A stretch of 64,000 nucleotides of DNA from contig NZ_CP036401.1 in NCBI RefSeq assembly GCF_004322755.1, positions 3,782,001 through 3,846,000 of the forward strand. The letters are read 5' to 3'. A program made the translations under genes and the position numbers. Each line of letters opens with the position of its first letter. Positions within the stretch are counted from its first letter, which is position 1. This DNA is from Pseudoduganella albidiflava. Its GTDB lineage: Bacteria > Pseudomonadota > Gammaproteobacteria > Burkholderiales > Burkholderiaceae_D. The notes below the pieces were generated by a model, which saw only the letters and a program-made list of their open reading frames with translations, was not told the DNA's origin and ran no database searches. Shown here in pieces: positions 15,604 to 25,480 of this stretch.

Positions 15604-17574
15604 TTACCTGCCCAGGCTCAGGTTGGCCTGCACGTTGACGCTCTGTTGCACGAGCGAGCTGATGCCGCTGTTCTGGCTGATCACGGAAATGCCCGCCGCC
15701 GATTGCGCCACGCCGCTCATCGTGTTGGACATGTTGAAGGTGCCGGCATTGACCGAGTTGGTCCCGCCGGCGCCACCCGTGCCGCCCGCGCCGGCCCCGC
15801 CCGTGGCGGCCCCCGCCGTGGTGGCGCCGGTGGCACCGCCCTCGCCGCCCGTGCCCGCACCGCCGGCACCGCCCGCGCCGCCGCTACCGGCCGAAGCGTT
15901 GCCATTGGTCGCACTGCCGCCAGTGCCCGCGCCACCGGTGCCGGCGCCCGCCGTCGCCGTGCCGCCCGTCCCCGAACCGCCGGCCGCGCCTGCACCCGCC
16001 GTGTTCGATGCGCCTCCGCTGGCCGCACCGGCGCCGCCAGCCGCACCGGCTGCCCCGGCGCCGGCATTGCTGCTGCCGTTGCCACCGGACGCACCGGCAC
16101 CACCCGCGCCACCGGTGCCTGCCGCGCCGGCGCCGCCGGCCGCGCTGGCCGTGGCACCCGCACCGCCACCGCCGGAGGTGCTGGTCCCGCCAGCCGCGCC
16201 GGCGCCCGCCGTGTTGGTGCCCGCCGCACCCGCACCGCCGGCACCGCCAGCGCCGCCAGCGGCACCTGCGCCACCCGCGGCACCGGCGCCGCCCGCGCCG
16301 CCGGTCTGCGTGCCCGCGCTGGCGCTGCTGTTGCCGGTGGTTGCCGCACCGCCGCTGCCGGTGGCGCCCGTGCCGGCACCGCCCGTGCCGCCCGCGCCGC
16401 CGCCGGCGCCGCCACCCGCTCCGCCGCTCGTGGCGCTGGCCGTCTGGTCACCGGTGCTGGGCGGCGGATCGCCGGATGGCGTGCCACTCGTGGTGCTGGC
16501 CGTGGCGCCCCCCGTGGTGCCCGCGCCGCCGGCACCCGCGCTGGCCGTACCATCGCCGCCCGCGCCCGCGCCACCGGTGCCGGCACCGGAAGTGGCCGTG
16601 GTGCCTACGTCCGCCCCGCCGGAATTGGCATAGCCGCCGGCCGCACCGCCGCCGCCAGCGCCACCGGCGCCGCCCAGGCCACCCAGCGCGCCGCTACCGC
16701 CGGCACCGCCCGTTGCCGCGCCCGTCGTGCCACCACCGCCGCCGGCCGCACCACCGGTGTTGCCGCTGGTACCGCCCGCACCGCCGGTGGCCGGGCCGGC
16801 AAGGCCGCCCGCACCGCCCGTGCCGGCGCCGGCCGCCGCGCCGCTGCCGCCGGCGCCGCCATAGCCATCCGAGCTGCCGCCACCCGCGCCGCCATTGCCC
16901 CCGCTGCCGCCGGCACCGCCGGCACCCGTCGTTGCTCCGGACGCGTAACCGCCAGAGCCACCGGCGCCGCCCGTAACCGGACCGTTGCTAGCCGCCCCAC
17001 CGGTTCCCGTTCCCCCGGCTCCCGCGCCCCCGCTCGCATTGCCGACGGTGGCGACACCGCCGATACCACCGGCCGCACCCGCCGCGCCGGTGCCACTGCC
17101 GCCGGTGCCCGCCGTGGCTGCCGAGCCACCACCCGTGGCGGCGCCGCCCACGCCGCCGGTGCCCGTCCCGCCGTTGGCCCCGCCGCCACTGGTGGCGACA
17201 TTGCCGATGTGATTCACGGAGTTGCCGGTGACGGTGCCCGTCAGCGCGCTGGTCGCGGTGGCGGTCGAGGTATTGAATGCATTGTCGAGGTTCGACGTTG
17301 CCGTGGCACCGTTGTTGGCGGCGGCCGCGCCGACCGCCGCCGCATCGGCGTAGCCCGTGCTGTTGTTGTTGTTGTTCGCCTGGCGGTTGTCGCTGCTGTC
17401 GCTGTTGTCGCTGTTATTGCTGGCATCGCTGACGCTGTGGTCGACCGTTGCCGTGGAACCGCCGTTGGAATGGGCACCCGCACCGCTTTGCGTGACCGCC
17501 GGTGGCTCGGTGGTCTGGGCGTATGCCCCGCTGCAGGCTAGTGCGATTGCCGTGGCAAGCAATGTTCTCTTCAT
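15604..17574 (-). CDS. Large Gly/Ala-rich secreted protein, candidate fibre subunit
   Basis: A 656-residue protein with a signal peptide (MKRTLLATAIALACSGAYAQ). Residues 21-120 are rich in Asn, Ser, Asp and Thr. Residues about 125-600 are an almost uninterrupted run of GG, GAGG and GTGG blocks with Ala, Thr and Ser, with no Cys and hardly any aromatic residues. The last 50 residues return to complex sequence (NSVNAGTFNMSNTMSGVAQ, then VISQNSGISSLVQQSVNVQ). The C-terminal motif recurs in the next gene's product. It is first in the operon, after a sigma-54 promoter and a GAGGAAA ribosome-binding site. I infer the main secreted substrate of the locus; FapC's CxC motif is absent, so homology to FapC is not claimed. 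Confidence 0.8.
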   Translation of the reverse strand: MKRTLLATAIALACSGAYAQTTEPPAVTQSGAGAHSNGGSTATVDHSVSDASNNSDNSDSSDNRQANNNNNSTGYADAAAVGAAAANNGATATSNLDNAFNTSTATATSALTGTVTGNSVNHIGNVATSGGGANGGTGTGGVGGAATGGGSAATAGTGGSGTGAAGAAGGIGGVATVGNASGGAGAGGTGTGGAASNGPVTGGAGGSGGYASGATTGAGGAGGSGGNGGAGGGSSDGYGGAGGSGAAAGAGTGGAGGLAGPATGGAGGTSGNTGGAAGGGGGTTGAATGGAGGSGALGGLGGAGGAGGGGAAGGYANSGGADVGTTATSGAGTGGAGAGGDGTASAGAGGAGTTGGATASTTSGTPSGDPPPSTGDQTASATSGGAGGGAGGGAGGTGGAGTGATGSGGAATTGNSSASAGTQTGGAGGAGAAGGAGAAGGAGGAGGAGAAGTNTAGAGAAGGTSTSGGGGAGATASAAGGAGAAGTGGAGGAGASGGNGSSNAGAGAAGAAGGAGAASGGASNTAGAGAAGGSGTGGTATAGAGTGGAGTGGSATNGNASAGSGGAGGAGGAGTGGEGGATGATTAGAATGGAGAGGTGGAGGTNSVNAGTFNMSNTMSGVAQSAAGISVISQNSGISSLVQQSVNVQANLSLGR

Positions 17575-17660
17575 TTGATTTCCTCACTGGGTGGTTGGCC
17601 GCGATAAAGTTCGCTGGGTAGTGCGCTAGGGGTTGCCCCGGAGTTGCGCCGGGTTTCAAG

Positions 17661-17708
17661 CCGGCTTTTGCTCCGGCTTTTGCTCCGGCTTTTGCTCCGG
17701 CTTTTGCT
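17661..17708 (-). repeat. Four perfect 12-bp tandem repeats in the operon leader
   Basis: CCGGCTTTTGCT repeated four times without a mismatch (AGCAAAAGCCGG on the transcript). It lies about halfway between the sigma-54 promoter and the first gene. Copy number could vary by slippage; because it is untranslated, changes would alter leader length or structure rather than frame. Confidence 0.9.
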
Positions 17709-17766
17709 TATGGCGCTCGCCGGGCAGGCGCCGGCCGCATGGACGGCTCCCGCGCCAACGACTTGT

Positions 17767-17782
17767 CGCAAGCTTGGTGCCA
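17767..17782 (-). promoter_or_regulatory. Sigma-54 promoter of the Fap-like operon
   Basis: On the minus strand 17782-17767 reads TGGCACC-AAGC-TTGCG, against the consensus TGGCACG-N4-TTGCW: the -24 GG, the -12 GC and the 4-bp gap are all correct. Predicted start of transcription is near 17756, giving a leader of about 180 nt before the Gly-rich gene. The whole 17575-18033 gap holds this promoter, the leader repeats and the enhancer-like dyad, and no gene I can support. Confidence 0.8.
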
Positions 17783-17936
17783 TGCCGTCGCAAAGACGCC
17801 AAGTGATTGAAATCGCTGGAATTACACACCGGGGCAAGGCGGTCCGGGGCGACCGGTGTCACTCGGGTGCAACAAGCGGACCGGGCTCTCCGGCGGCCAT
17901 CCCTGCTGGGGTCACCCTGCAGTACCGCGACGCGGG

Positions 17937-17960
17937 CGCTGTCACATGTGTGTGACAGCG
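17937..17960. promoter_or_regulatory. Candidate enhancer (upstream activator site) for the sigma-54 regulator
   Basis: Perfect inverted repeat with 10-bp arms, CGCTGTCACA (17937-17946) and TGTGACAGCG (17951-17960), spacer TGTG. Its centre is about 168 bp upstream of the -24 element, the usual distance for an activator-binding site acting by looping, and it lies just downstream of the activator's own gene. Confidence 0.65.
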
Positions 17961-18033
17961 GGCGGTGCGGCGAACGCGGCTACAAGCCTGCAAGCCGCGG
18001 GGCTGCCCGGGCGCCGGCGCAGCCCGCCCCATC

Positions 18034-19413
18034 TCACGGTTCGCGCTTGCGTGCCGGCGGCGCGATACTGTGCTTGGCCATCAGCCGGTAGACCGTCATG
18101 CGCGATACGCCCAGTTCCCGCGCCACGAGCGTGATGCTCTTGCCGGCACCCAGGCCGGCCTCGATGGCGCGCCGCTCGGCCTGCACGCGGGCGCCGTGCA
18201 GCGCCAGCGCGGGCATCCCGGCGGTATCGAGGCCCAGGTCATGCGGCATGATGAGCCGGCCTTCCGCCATCACGGCCGCGCGGCGCACGCGGTTATGCAG
18301 TTCGCGCACGTTGCCAGGCCAGTGGTGCGCGTGCATCGCCTCCAGCGCACCATGGGAAAAACCTCGCACGTGCGCCGGGCGTTCACGCGCATGGTCGCGG
18401 AAAAAGGTTTCCGCCAGCGCGGGCACATCCTCGCGGCGTTCGCGCAGGGGCGGCATGTCCAGCGTCAGCACGTTGAGGCGGTAGTACAGGTCTTCGCGAA
18501 ACGTTCCGCGCGCCACCGCGTCGTCCAGCCGGACGTGGGACGCCGCGATCACGCGCACGTCCACCGGCTGCGACCGCGTGGCGCCCAGGCGGTAGATGGT
18601 TTTTTCCTGGAGGAAGCGCAGCAGGTTGACCTGCATGTCGAGCGGCAGGTCGCCGATCTCGTCCAGGAACACGGAGCCGCCGGCGGCCGATTCGATCAGG
18701 CCGGCACGCGCCCGGCCCGCGCCGGTGAAGGCGCCCCGCTCGTGGCCGAACAGCTCGGACTGCACCAGGCTGGCCGGAATCGCGCCGCAATTGATCGGCA
18801 CGAACGGCCCGGCGGCGCGCGCCGATCCTTCATGGACGGCGCGCGCCGCCAGTTCCTTGCCGGTGCCGCTCTCGCCCCAGATCAGGACCGGCGCATCGGC
18901 CGCCGCCACCTTGCGCAGTTGCCGGCGCAGGCGTGCGATCGCCTCGCTGCTGCCGGTCAGGCGCGAAGCGGGCGATTCCGCGGCGTGCGGCGCCTGGCCC
19001 GGCGCCACATCCAGTTTCGCCATGCCGAAGGCGTGGCCGAGGGTTTGCCTCAGCCGCGCCACGTCCACCGGGAGCGTGTGAAAATCGAGGCAGTGGCCGG
19101 CGACCAGCCTGCGGCACGCGGCATCGTCCAGCGCGGCGCCCGTGCACAGCGCGACCCACCGCGTGCGGCAATGTTCGCGCAGCAGTTGATCCAGCGGCCC
19201 GGCGGCGGATGGCATGGCGAGCATGGCAAGCCCGACCGGCAGCGGGTGCGCACGCAGCAGCGCATGTGCCCCGGCCGCGTCGTGTGCATGGCGAATCGCG
19301 AATCCGGGGGCGGCGGCAACCAGGATGGCCGCCGTGACCGGGTCGGGCGCGGGAACGCACAGTAGTTGTTTTGGTAGCATTTTTATAACGTCATTTTCAT
19401 GAGGACAAGCCAC
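18034..19413 (-). CDS. Sigma-54-dependent transcriptional activator (AAA+, Fis HTH)
   Basis: Up to 459 residues. The N-terminal 130 residues look like a receiver-type domain without the usual phosphoacceptor Asp, as in VpsR-like regulators. The AAA+ domain has Walker A GESGTGKE (180-187), the sigma-54-contacting GAFTGA loop (227-232) and Walker B FLDEIGD (249-255). A Fis-type helix-turn-helix ([17 protein letters not shown]) ends the protein. It sits immediately upstream of a sigma-54 promoter with an enhancer-like dyad, so it very probably activates the Fap-like operon. The start is uncertain: GTG at 19413 or ATG at 19380, neither with a good ribosome-binding site. Confidence 0.93.
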   Translation of the reverse strand: MACPHENDVIKMLPKQLLCVPAPDPVTAAILVAAAPGFAIRHAHDAAGAHALLRAHPLPVGLAMLAMPSAAGPLDQLLREHCRTRWVALCTGAALDDAACRRLVAGHCLDFHTLPVDVARLRQTLGHAFGMAKLDVAPGQAPHAAESPASRLTGSSEAIARLRRQLRKVAAADAPVLIWGESGTGKELAARAVHEGSARAAGPFVPINCGAIPASLVQSELFGHERGAFTGAGRARAGLIESAAGGSVFLDEIGDLPLDMQVNLLRFLQEKTIYRLGATRSQPVDVRVIAASHVRLDDAVARGTFREDLYYRLNVLTLDMPPLRERREDVPALAETFFRDHARERPAHVRGFSHGALEAMHAHHWPGNVRELHNRVRRAAVMAEGRLIMPHDLGLDTAGMPALALHGARVQAERRAIEAGLGAGKSITLVARELGVSRMTVYRLMAKHSIAPPARKREP

Positions 19414-19591
19414 CCCAGCGGCGCGAGGCGCATGCGTGCTGCGTTTCGGCTGGCGTGGCTACCGCCCCACGGCCGCCTTGCCGCGCCGGGTGGGCGCGGA
19501 TAGAATGCCGTCCGCGGTTTCATGAAGTGAAAAATCGCCAGCTCCGGCAGATGTCGGGCCACCGCCAATGTCAGGACAAGGTATTCATTGC

Positions 19592-20452
19592 ATGGACACG
19601 AACAGCAGGGACACGAACCGTGGCGATACGAACCGTAGCGACGCGAACCGTGGTGACACGAATCGAAACGACACCAACCGCGGCGATACGAATCTTGGGG
19701 AAGCGAGCCATGGCGATACGAAGCGTAGTAACGCGGACAGCGGTCGTTCGTCCTCAAGCACCGCTACCTCCGCCACGAACAGCACGGATACCACGAACAA
19801 CGCCAACACCACCAACACCAGCGCGACACCCGACTACCGGCTCGACCCCGCCCGGCTGCCAACGGTTGGACAGCGCCTGGCCTTGCGAGTTCTGCATTTC
19901 TTCGGCTGGCAGATGCACTTCCGGCCATTGCCCGGGCCGCGCGGCATCGTCGTCGTGTATCCGCACACATCGAACTGGGATTTCGTGATCGGCCTGGTGG
20001 CCAAGTGGGCCATGAACCTGCCCTACCGCTGGCTGGCCAAGGATTCGATGTTCCGGATGCCGGTGCTGGGAAGCTGGTTCCGCTGGCTTGGCGGCCAGCC
20101 GGTGGACCGCAGCGCGCCGCAGGGCATGATCCGCGCGCAGGCCGAACGGATGCACGCGGCCAGCTGGTACTGGCTGGTCATCACGCCCGAGGGCACGCGG
20201 GGCTATCGCCCGAACTGGAAGAGCGGGTTCTACCACCTGGCGCTGGAAGCCAGGGTGCCGCTCGTGCTGGTCAGCCTCGATTACCCGAACAAGGTGCTCG
20301 ACTTCACGCAGCACCTGTGGCTGACGGGCGACCGGGAGCAGGACCTGGCTGCGATCCGCGCCGCCTACGCCGGCCGCATGGGCAAGCACCCGGAAAACGC
20401 CGCGCCGATCGAACTCGGCGAACGGCGCAGGGAACCCCGCCAGGAACCATGA
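19592..20452 (+). CDS. PlsC-like acyltransferase with a pentapeptide-repeat N-terminus
   Basis: About 286 residues. The C-terminal 200 residues are a lysophospholipid acyltransferase-type domain: HTSNWDF is the catalytic HX4D motif and ITPEGTR the acyl-acceptor motif. Relatives start close to the domain, but here about 85 residues precede it: ten pentapeptides of the form DTNRG (residues 2-51) and a Ser/Thr/Asn-rich stretch. The prefix is in frame with no stop and no plausible internal start just before the domain. The ATG at 19568 is an alternative start. Likely membrane-associated and acting on phospholipid or another acyl acceptor. Its gene stands alone, divergent from the sigma-54 activator. 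Confidence 0.82.
   Translation: MDTNSRDTNRGDTNRSDANRGDTNRNDTNRGDTNLGEASHGDTKRSNADSGRSSSSTATSATNSTDTTNNANTTNTSATPDYRLDPARLPTVGQRLALRVLHFFGWQMHFRPLPGPRGIVVVYPHTSNWDFVIGLVAKWAMNLPYRWLAKDSMFRMPVLGSWFRWLGGQPVDRSAPQGMIRAQAERMHAASWYWLVITPEGTRGYRPNWKSGFYHLALEARVPLVLVSLDYPNKVLDFTQHLWLTGDREQDLAAIRAAYAGRMGKHPENAAPIELGERRREPRQEP
19595..19744 (+). repeat. Ten degenerate 15-bp tandem repeats inside the acyltransferase gene
   Basis: Units of the form GAYACGAAYCGTRGY, each encoding D-T-N-R-G or a close variant; the last three (EASHG, DTKRS, NADSG) are the most diverged. Confidence 0.85.
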
Positions 20453-20613
20453 AAACAGGGACGGACCCTATTTTGTGGGCAACTTCTGAAATCAGGGACG
20501 GGCCCTGTTTTCAGCGCAATTCCGCACACTGGCGGGATCCGGGCCGGTTGACGTAAACGTCGGCTGCTACGATATTTCCTGAAAATCAGGGTCCGTCCCC
20601 ATTTTCTTGGCAA
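20453..20613. repeat. Intergenic repeat with CAGGGACGGACCCT-type units
   Basis: Three related units near 20456-20480, 20490-20514 and 20578-20606: AACAGGGACGGACCCTATTTT, ATCAGGGACGGGCCCTGTTTT, and the inverse AATCAGGGTCCGTCCCCATTTT. The units can pair and may end both convergent transcripts. No gene seen in the gap. Confidence 0.6.
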
Positions 20614-21183
20614 CTAGTTGAGTGCCAGCATGCCCAGGCCGGCGGCGGCGATGGCGCCGCCGGCGATGCGGGCCAGCGGCAGCCTGCCCGCCAGGCGTCC
20701 GGCGCCCAGCAGCAGCGCACTCATGCCGAGGTAGCCGGCGGCGCTGGCCGCGTGCGGCAACTCCAGGCCGTGCGCATTGCCATGCAGGATGGCGAAGCTG
20801 CCCAGCAGCATGGCACCGGCCCAGGCCGGCAGCCGGACGGCGGCGGCGACCAGCACGCCGGTCAGCATGACCGTCAGCGCGATGCCGCTTTCCAGTCCCG
20901 GGATGTGCAGCCCGGCCATGCCGGCGGCCGCGCCGGCGCCCATCGCCGCCACGAACACGGCCGGCAATACCAGCGGATGCGTGCCGCCGGAGCGCAGGTT
21001 CAGTCCTTCCCTGCGCCCCTGGCGCACGCTCCAGATGCCGGCGGCCAACAATGCCAGCAGGTGGTCGATGCCGGTCAGCGGGTGCAGCAAGCCGTCGACG
21101 ATCCCCATCTCGGCATGGCCCGGGTGGGCCAGCGCGGGCACGCTGGCGGCCAGAAGGATGGCGGCGCTGAACAATTTTTTCAT
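20614..21183 (-). CDS. ureJ: HupE/UreJ-family nickel permease
   Basis: A 189-residue membrane protein with a cleavable N-terminal segment (to ALA-HPGH) and about six further hydrophobic helices. The family signature HPLTGIDHLLALLAAG (about residues 34-49) and an N-terminal His-containing HPGHAEMG are present. HupE/UreJ proteins supply nickel for hydrogenase or urease. As the last gene of a complete urease operon, 15 bp after the ureG stop and with AGGAGACCTC before its ATG, nickel uptake for urease is the obvious role. Confidence 0.92.
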   Translation of the reverse strand: MKKLFSAAILLAASVPALAHPGHAEMGIVDGLLHPLTGIDHLLALLAAGIWSVRQGRREGLNLRSGGTHPLVLPAVFVAAMGAGAAAGMAGLHIPGLESGIALTVMLTGVLVAAAVRLPAWAGAMLLGSFAILHGNAHGLELPHAASAAGYLGMSALLLGAGRLAGRLPLARIAGGAIAAAGLGMLALN

Positions 21184-21198
21184 GAGGTCTCCTGTTGG

Positions 21199-21834
21199 TT
21201 AGCGGGCTGGCGCCGGTGCCTGTCCCAGCAGGCCCTGCTCGCGGATGAATGCGATGACTTTTTCCACCCCGTCCCCGCTGCGCAGGTTGGTGAACACGAA
21301 CGGGCGGTTGCCGCGCATGCGTTTCGCGTCGGCCGCCATCACATCCAGGTTGGCGCCCACGTGCGGCGCCAGGTCGGTCTTGTTGATGATCAGCAGGTCC
21401 GAGCGCGTGATGCCCGGGCCGCCCTTGCGCGGGATCTTTTCACCGCCGGCCACGTCGATCACGTAGATCGTCAGGTCGGACAGCTCCGGGCTGAACGTGG
21501 CGGCCAGGTTGTCGCCGCCCGATTCGACGAGGATCAGTTCGAGGTCCGGGAAGTCGGCCTGCATCCGCGCGATCGCTTCCAGGTTGATCGACGCATCCTC
21601 GCGGATCGCGGTATGCGGACAGCCGCCCGTTTCCACGCCCATCAGCCGCTCCGCCGGCAATGCCTCGGCGCGCAGCAGGATTTCCATGTCTTCACGGGTG
21701 TAGATATCGTTCGTGATGACGGCCATGTCGACCGAGTCGCGCATGCCCTTGCACAGCATTTCGCACAGCGCGGTCTTGCCCGAGCCGACCGGCCCGCCGA
21801 TGCCCACGCGCAGCGGGTTGGATTGAACCACCAT
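21199..21834 (-). CDS. ureG: Urease accessory GTPase UreG
   Basis: SIMIBI-class GTPase (about 211 residues) that powers nickel delivery to apo-urease within the UreDFG complex. The P-loop GPVGSGKT, the nickel-binding CPH motif ([13 protein letters not shown]), [15 protein letters not shown] and the base-recognition [13 protein letters not shown] are all intact. The frame has an ATG at 21855, but an AGGAGAAG sequence lies directly before the ATG at 21834, which I prefer; the choice changes seven residues. Between ureF and ureJ in one leftward operon. Confidence 0.96.
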   Translation of the reverse strand: MVVQSNPLRVGIGGPVGSGKTALCEMLCKGMRDSVDMAVITNDIYTREDMEILLRAEALPAERLMGVETGGCPHTAIREDASINLEAIARMQADFPDLELILVESGGDNLAATFSPELSDLTIYVIDVAGGEKIPRKGGPGITRSDLLIINKTDLAPHVGANLDVMAADAKRMRGNRPFVFTNLRSGDGVEKVIAFIREQGLLGQAPAPAR

Positions 21835-21864
21835 TTCTTCTCCTAATGTATTCATGACCGGCTA

Positions 21865-22548
21865 TCAGGAACGATAAACCCGGCTGTACTGCACCTCGTG
21901 CCGCATCGACAGCAGCGACAGCCCCGGTGTCCAGTTACACAATTCATGCTCGGCCAGCGATTGCGCGCACAGCGCCGCCGCCTCGATTTCCGGGCGCAGC
22001 GACAGCAGCAGCCGCTGCCCCGCCACCTGCCCCAGCGGCACCGATTTCACGCACACCAGCACCTGGTTCTCGACCCACGAGAACAGCAGCGCCAGCAGCG
22101 CCTCTTCATGGGGAATGCCCAGCGCCGCCACGGCGCAGGCGTAGGCCGACACCAGCGGCACTTCGCCGCCCTCCTTCAGCATGGCCAGCGCGCCTTCGTC
22201 GGCGATGCCCAGCTCCTCGATCAGCCGCGCCAGCGAGTACCCCATCTGCACGGTCTCGGCACGGAACTCCGCCGTGTCGCGCGAGGCGATGGCCCGTTCC
22301 GTCAGCTCGGCCACGCGCTGCGCATCGCGCTGGGTGAACGCCTGCATGAGGCGCCAGCACATCGGCGCTTCCCAGCGCGCCACCACTTCGTGCAGCTGGC
22401 GCGCGATCCAGCCGTGCGCGCTGGCGGCATCCTTGACGAGGCCCTGCTCCAGCGCCGCTTCCAGGCCTTGCGAATAGCTGTAGGCGCCGATCGGCAATTG
22501 CGGGCTGGCGAACTGCAGCAGGTGCAGCAGCTGGGCGGCGGCGATCAT
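21865..22548 (-). CDS. ureF: Urease accessory protein UreF
   Basis: All-helical protein of 227 residues that links UreD to UreG in the activation complex and acts as a fidelity checkpoint. Family segments are LLQFASPQLPIGAYSYSQGLEAA near the N-terminus and the terminal LSLLSMRHEVQYSRVYRS tail, which binds UreD. The ATG at 22548 overlaps the ureE stop as ATGA, so the two are translationally coupled. Confidence 0.95.
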   Translation of the reverse strand: MIAAAQLLHLLQFASPQLPIGAYSYSQGLEAALEQGLVKDAASAHGWIARQLHEVVARWEAPMCWRLMQAFTQRDAQRVAELTERAIASRDTAEFRAETVQMGYSLARLIEELGIADEGALAMLKEGGEVPLVSAYACAVAALGIPHEEALLALLFSWVENQVLVCVKSVPLGQVAGQRLLLSLRPEIEAAALCAQSLAEHELCNWTPGLSLLSMRHEVQYSRVYRS

Positions 22549-23063
22549 GACGCGGCCTCCTTCGGGTCGCCCGGCCGATGGATCTTCTGGCGCAGCGGAA
22601 TCGGCGCCAGCGGGCCCTGGCCGTGGTCGTGGTGGTGATGGCCCCCACCGTAGGCTCCCGACTCCGGCTCGAACGGCGCCTGCTCTTCGATCACCGTCGC
22701 GCCCAGGCCATGCAGCATGTCCTTCAGCACCGCATCCGCGCGGATGCGCAGGAACCCGTCGGCGACCTGCGCCTGCGTATGGCGGTTGCCCAGGTGGAAA
22801 GCGCAGCGCAGCAGCGCCAGCGCGTCGGGCGCCGTGACGCGGTAGGTCGCTTCCGGTGCCGCGACCACGCGCACCACGCGGCCGTCCTCGCCCGTCAGCA
22901 GGTCGCCGTCGCGCAGCACGGTGCCGCGCACGGTGAAGATGGCGACTTCCTCGCCGCTGTCCAGCGCGGCGCGCAGCCGGCATTTTTCACGCAGTTCGTA
23001 TGGCAGCACGAGCGTTGCGTCGATGCGCCCGGCGTGGCTCAGTTTCGTATGCAGTGTCAGCAT
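22545..23063 (-). CDS. ureE: Urease accessory nickel metallochaperone UreE
   Basis: Nickel chaperone of 172 residues with a peptide-binding N-terminal domain and a ferredoxin-like metal-binding domain (HLGNRHTQAQV holds the conserved metal-site His). A His-rich stretch (GGGHHHHDHGQG) lies near the C-terminus, extending nickel capacity, and a Pro-rich tail follows. The ATG at 23063 fits the family N-terminus; a longer open frame upstream does not resemble UreE. Confidence 0.94.
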   Translation of the reverse strand: MLTLHTKLSHAGRIDATLVLPYELREKCRLRAALDSGEEVAIFTVRGTVLRDGDLLTGEDGRVVRVVAAPEATYRVTAPDALALLRCAFHLGNRHTQAQVADGFLRIRADAVLKDMLHGLGATVIEEQAPFEPESGAYGGGHHHHDHGQGPLAPIPLRQKIHRPGDPKEAAS

Positions 23064-23077
23064 GGGATCGGCTTCGA

Positions 23078-24790
<1,713 letters not shown>

Positions 24791-24807
24791 CGGATCTCCT
24801 TTAATTG

Positions 24808-25146
24808 TTATGTCGGGTCAGGCTCGCCGTCCGGCTTGTCCTTCAGCTTGCCCATCACCTGGCCGGCGAAGCCGTAGATCTCGCGGTTGCCCTCCACCGC
24901 CACCAGTTCCACGGTGCGCTGCTGGCCCGGCTCGAAGCGCACCGCCGTGCCCGCGGCGATATTGAGCCGCTTGCCATACGCCTTCCAGCGCTCGAACGAC
25001 AGCGCATTGTTCGCTTCGAAGAAGTGGAAATGGGAACCGACCTGGATCGGGCGGTCGCCCACGTTGGACACGACGATGGTCACCGTCTCGCGGCCATCGT
25101 TGATCGGCAGCTCGCCGTCCTGCAATTGGTATTCGCCCGGGATCAT
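24808..25146 (-). CDS. ureB: Urease beta subunit
   Basis: A 112-residue structural subunit of the (alpha-beta-gamma)3 urease. The family segments [24 protein letters not shown] and [13 protein letters not shown] are intact. Separate from ureA, as in most proteobacteria and unlike the fused subunit of Helicobacter. Lies 17 bp before ureC and eight bp after ureA. Confidence 0.97.
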   Translation of the reverse strand: MIPGEYQLQDGELPINDGRETVTIVVSNVGDRPIQVGSHFHFFEANNALSFERWKAYGKRLNIAAGTAVRFEPGQQRTVELVAVEGNREIYGFAGQVMGKLKDKPDGEPDPT

Positions 25147-25154
25147 GTTTCACC

Positions 25155-25457
25155 TCACGGTATCGGGTTGTGGACGGTCACCAGCTTGCTGCCGTCCGGG
25201 AAAGTCGCTTCGACCTGGATGTCGGGGATCATCTCGGGGATGCCCTCCATCACCTGGTCGCGGGTCAGTATCTGTGTGCCCTCGGACATCAGCTGCGCGA
25301 CGGTTTTGCCGTCGCGCGCGCCTTCCATGATGGCTGCCGTGATCAGCGCCACCGCTTCGGGGTAATTGAGTTTCAGGCCGCGTGCCAGGCGGCGTTCGGC
25401 CAGCAGGCCGGCGGTAAAAATGAGCAGCTTGTCTTTTTCGCGGGGTGTCAGGTCCAT
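25155..25457 (-). CDS. ureA: Urease gamma subunit
   Basis: The standard 100-residue gamma subunit, starting [23 protein letters not shown], with [21 protein letters not shown] and the terminal [12 protein letters not shown]. The frame is open for nearly 200 codons further upstream, but that part overlaps ureD and does not resemble any urease protein, so the ATG at 25457 is the start. Confidence 0.97.
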   Translation of the reverse strand: MDLTPREKDKLLIFTAGLLAERRLARGLKLNYPEAVALITAAIMEGARDGKTVAQLMSEGTQILTRDQVMEGIPEMIPDIQVEATFPDGSKLVTVHNPIP

Positions 25458-25480
25458 GGGTATCCTTGTCAGTGCGCCGG

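Noticed and set aside
15646..17541. Long plus-strand open frames opposite the Gly-rich gene
   Set aside because: Arg/Ala or Pro/Ala-rich low-complexity translations forced by the GGC/GCC repeats; the minus frame has a signal peptide, ribosome-binding site and promoter.
15604..17574. Gly-rich gene as a mycobacterial PE_PGRS transfer
   Set aside because: No PE domain; the signal peptide and C-terminal motif are Gram-negative and shared with the neighbouring gene.
17661..17708. 12-bp tandem repeats as a CRISPR or iteron array
   Set aside because: Contiguous units without spacers, no cas or rep genes, and located in an mRNA leader.
17571..17837. 88-codon leader frame with SKSR repeats ending at the Gly-rich start codon
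   Set aside because: It would need to start upstream of the sigma-54 transcript; downstream of the predicted start of transcription it has no ATG, GTG or TTG codon.
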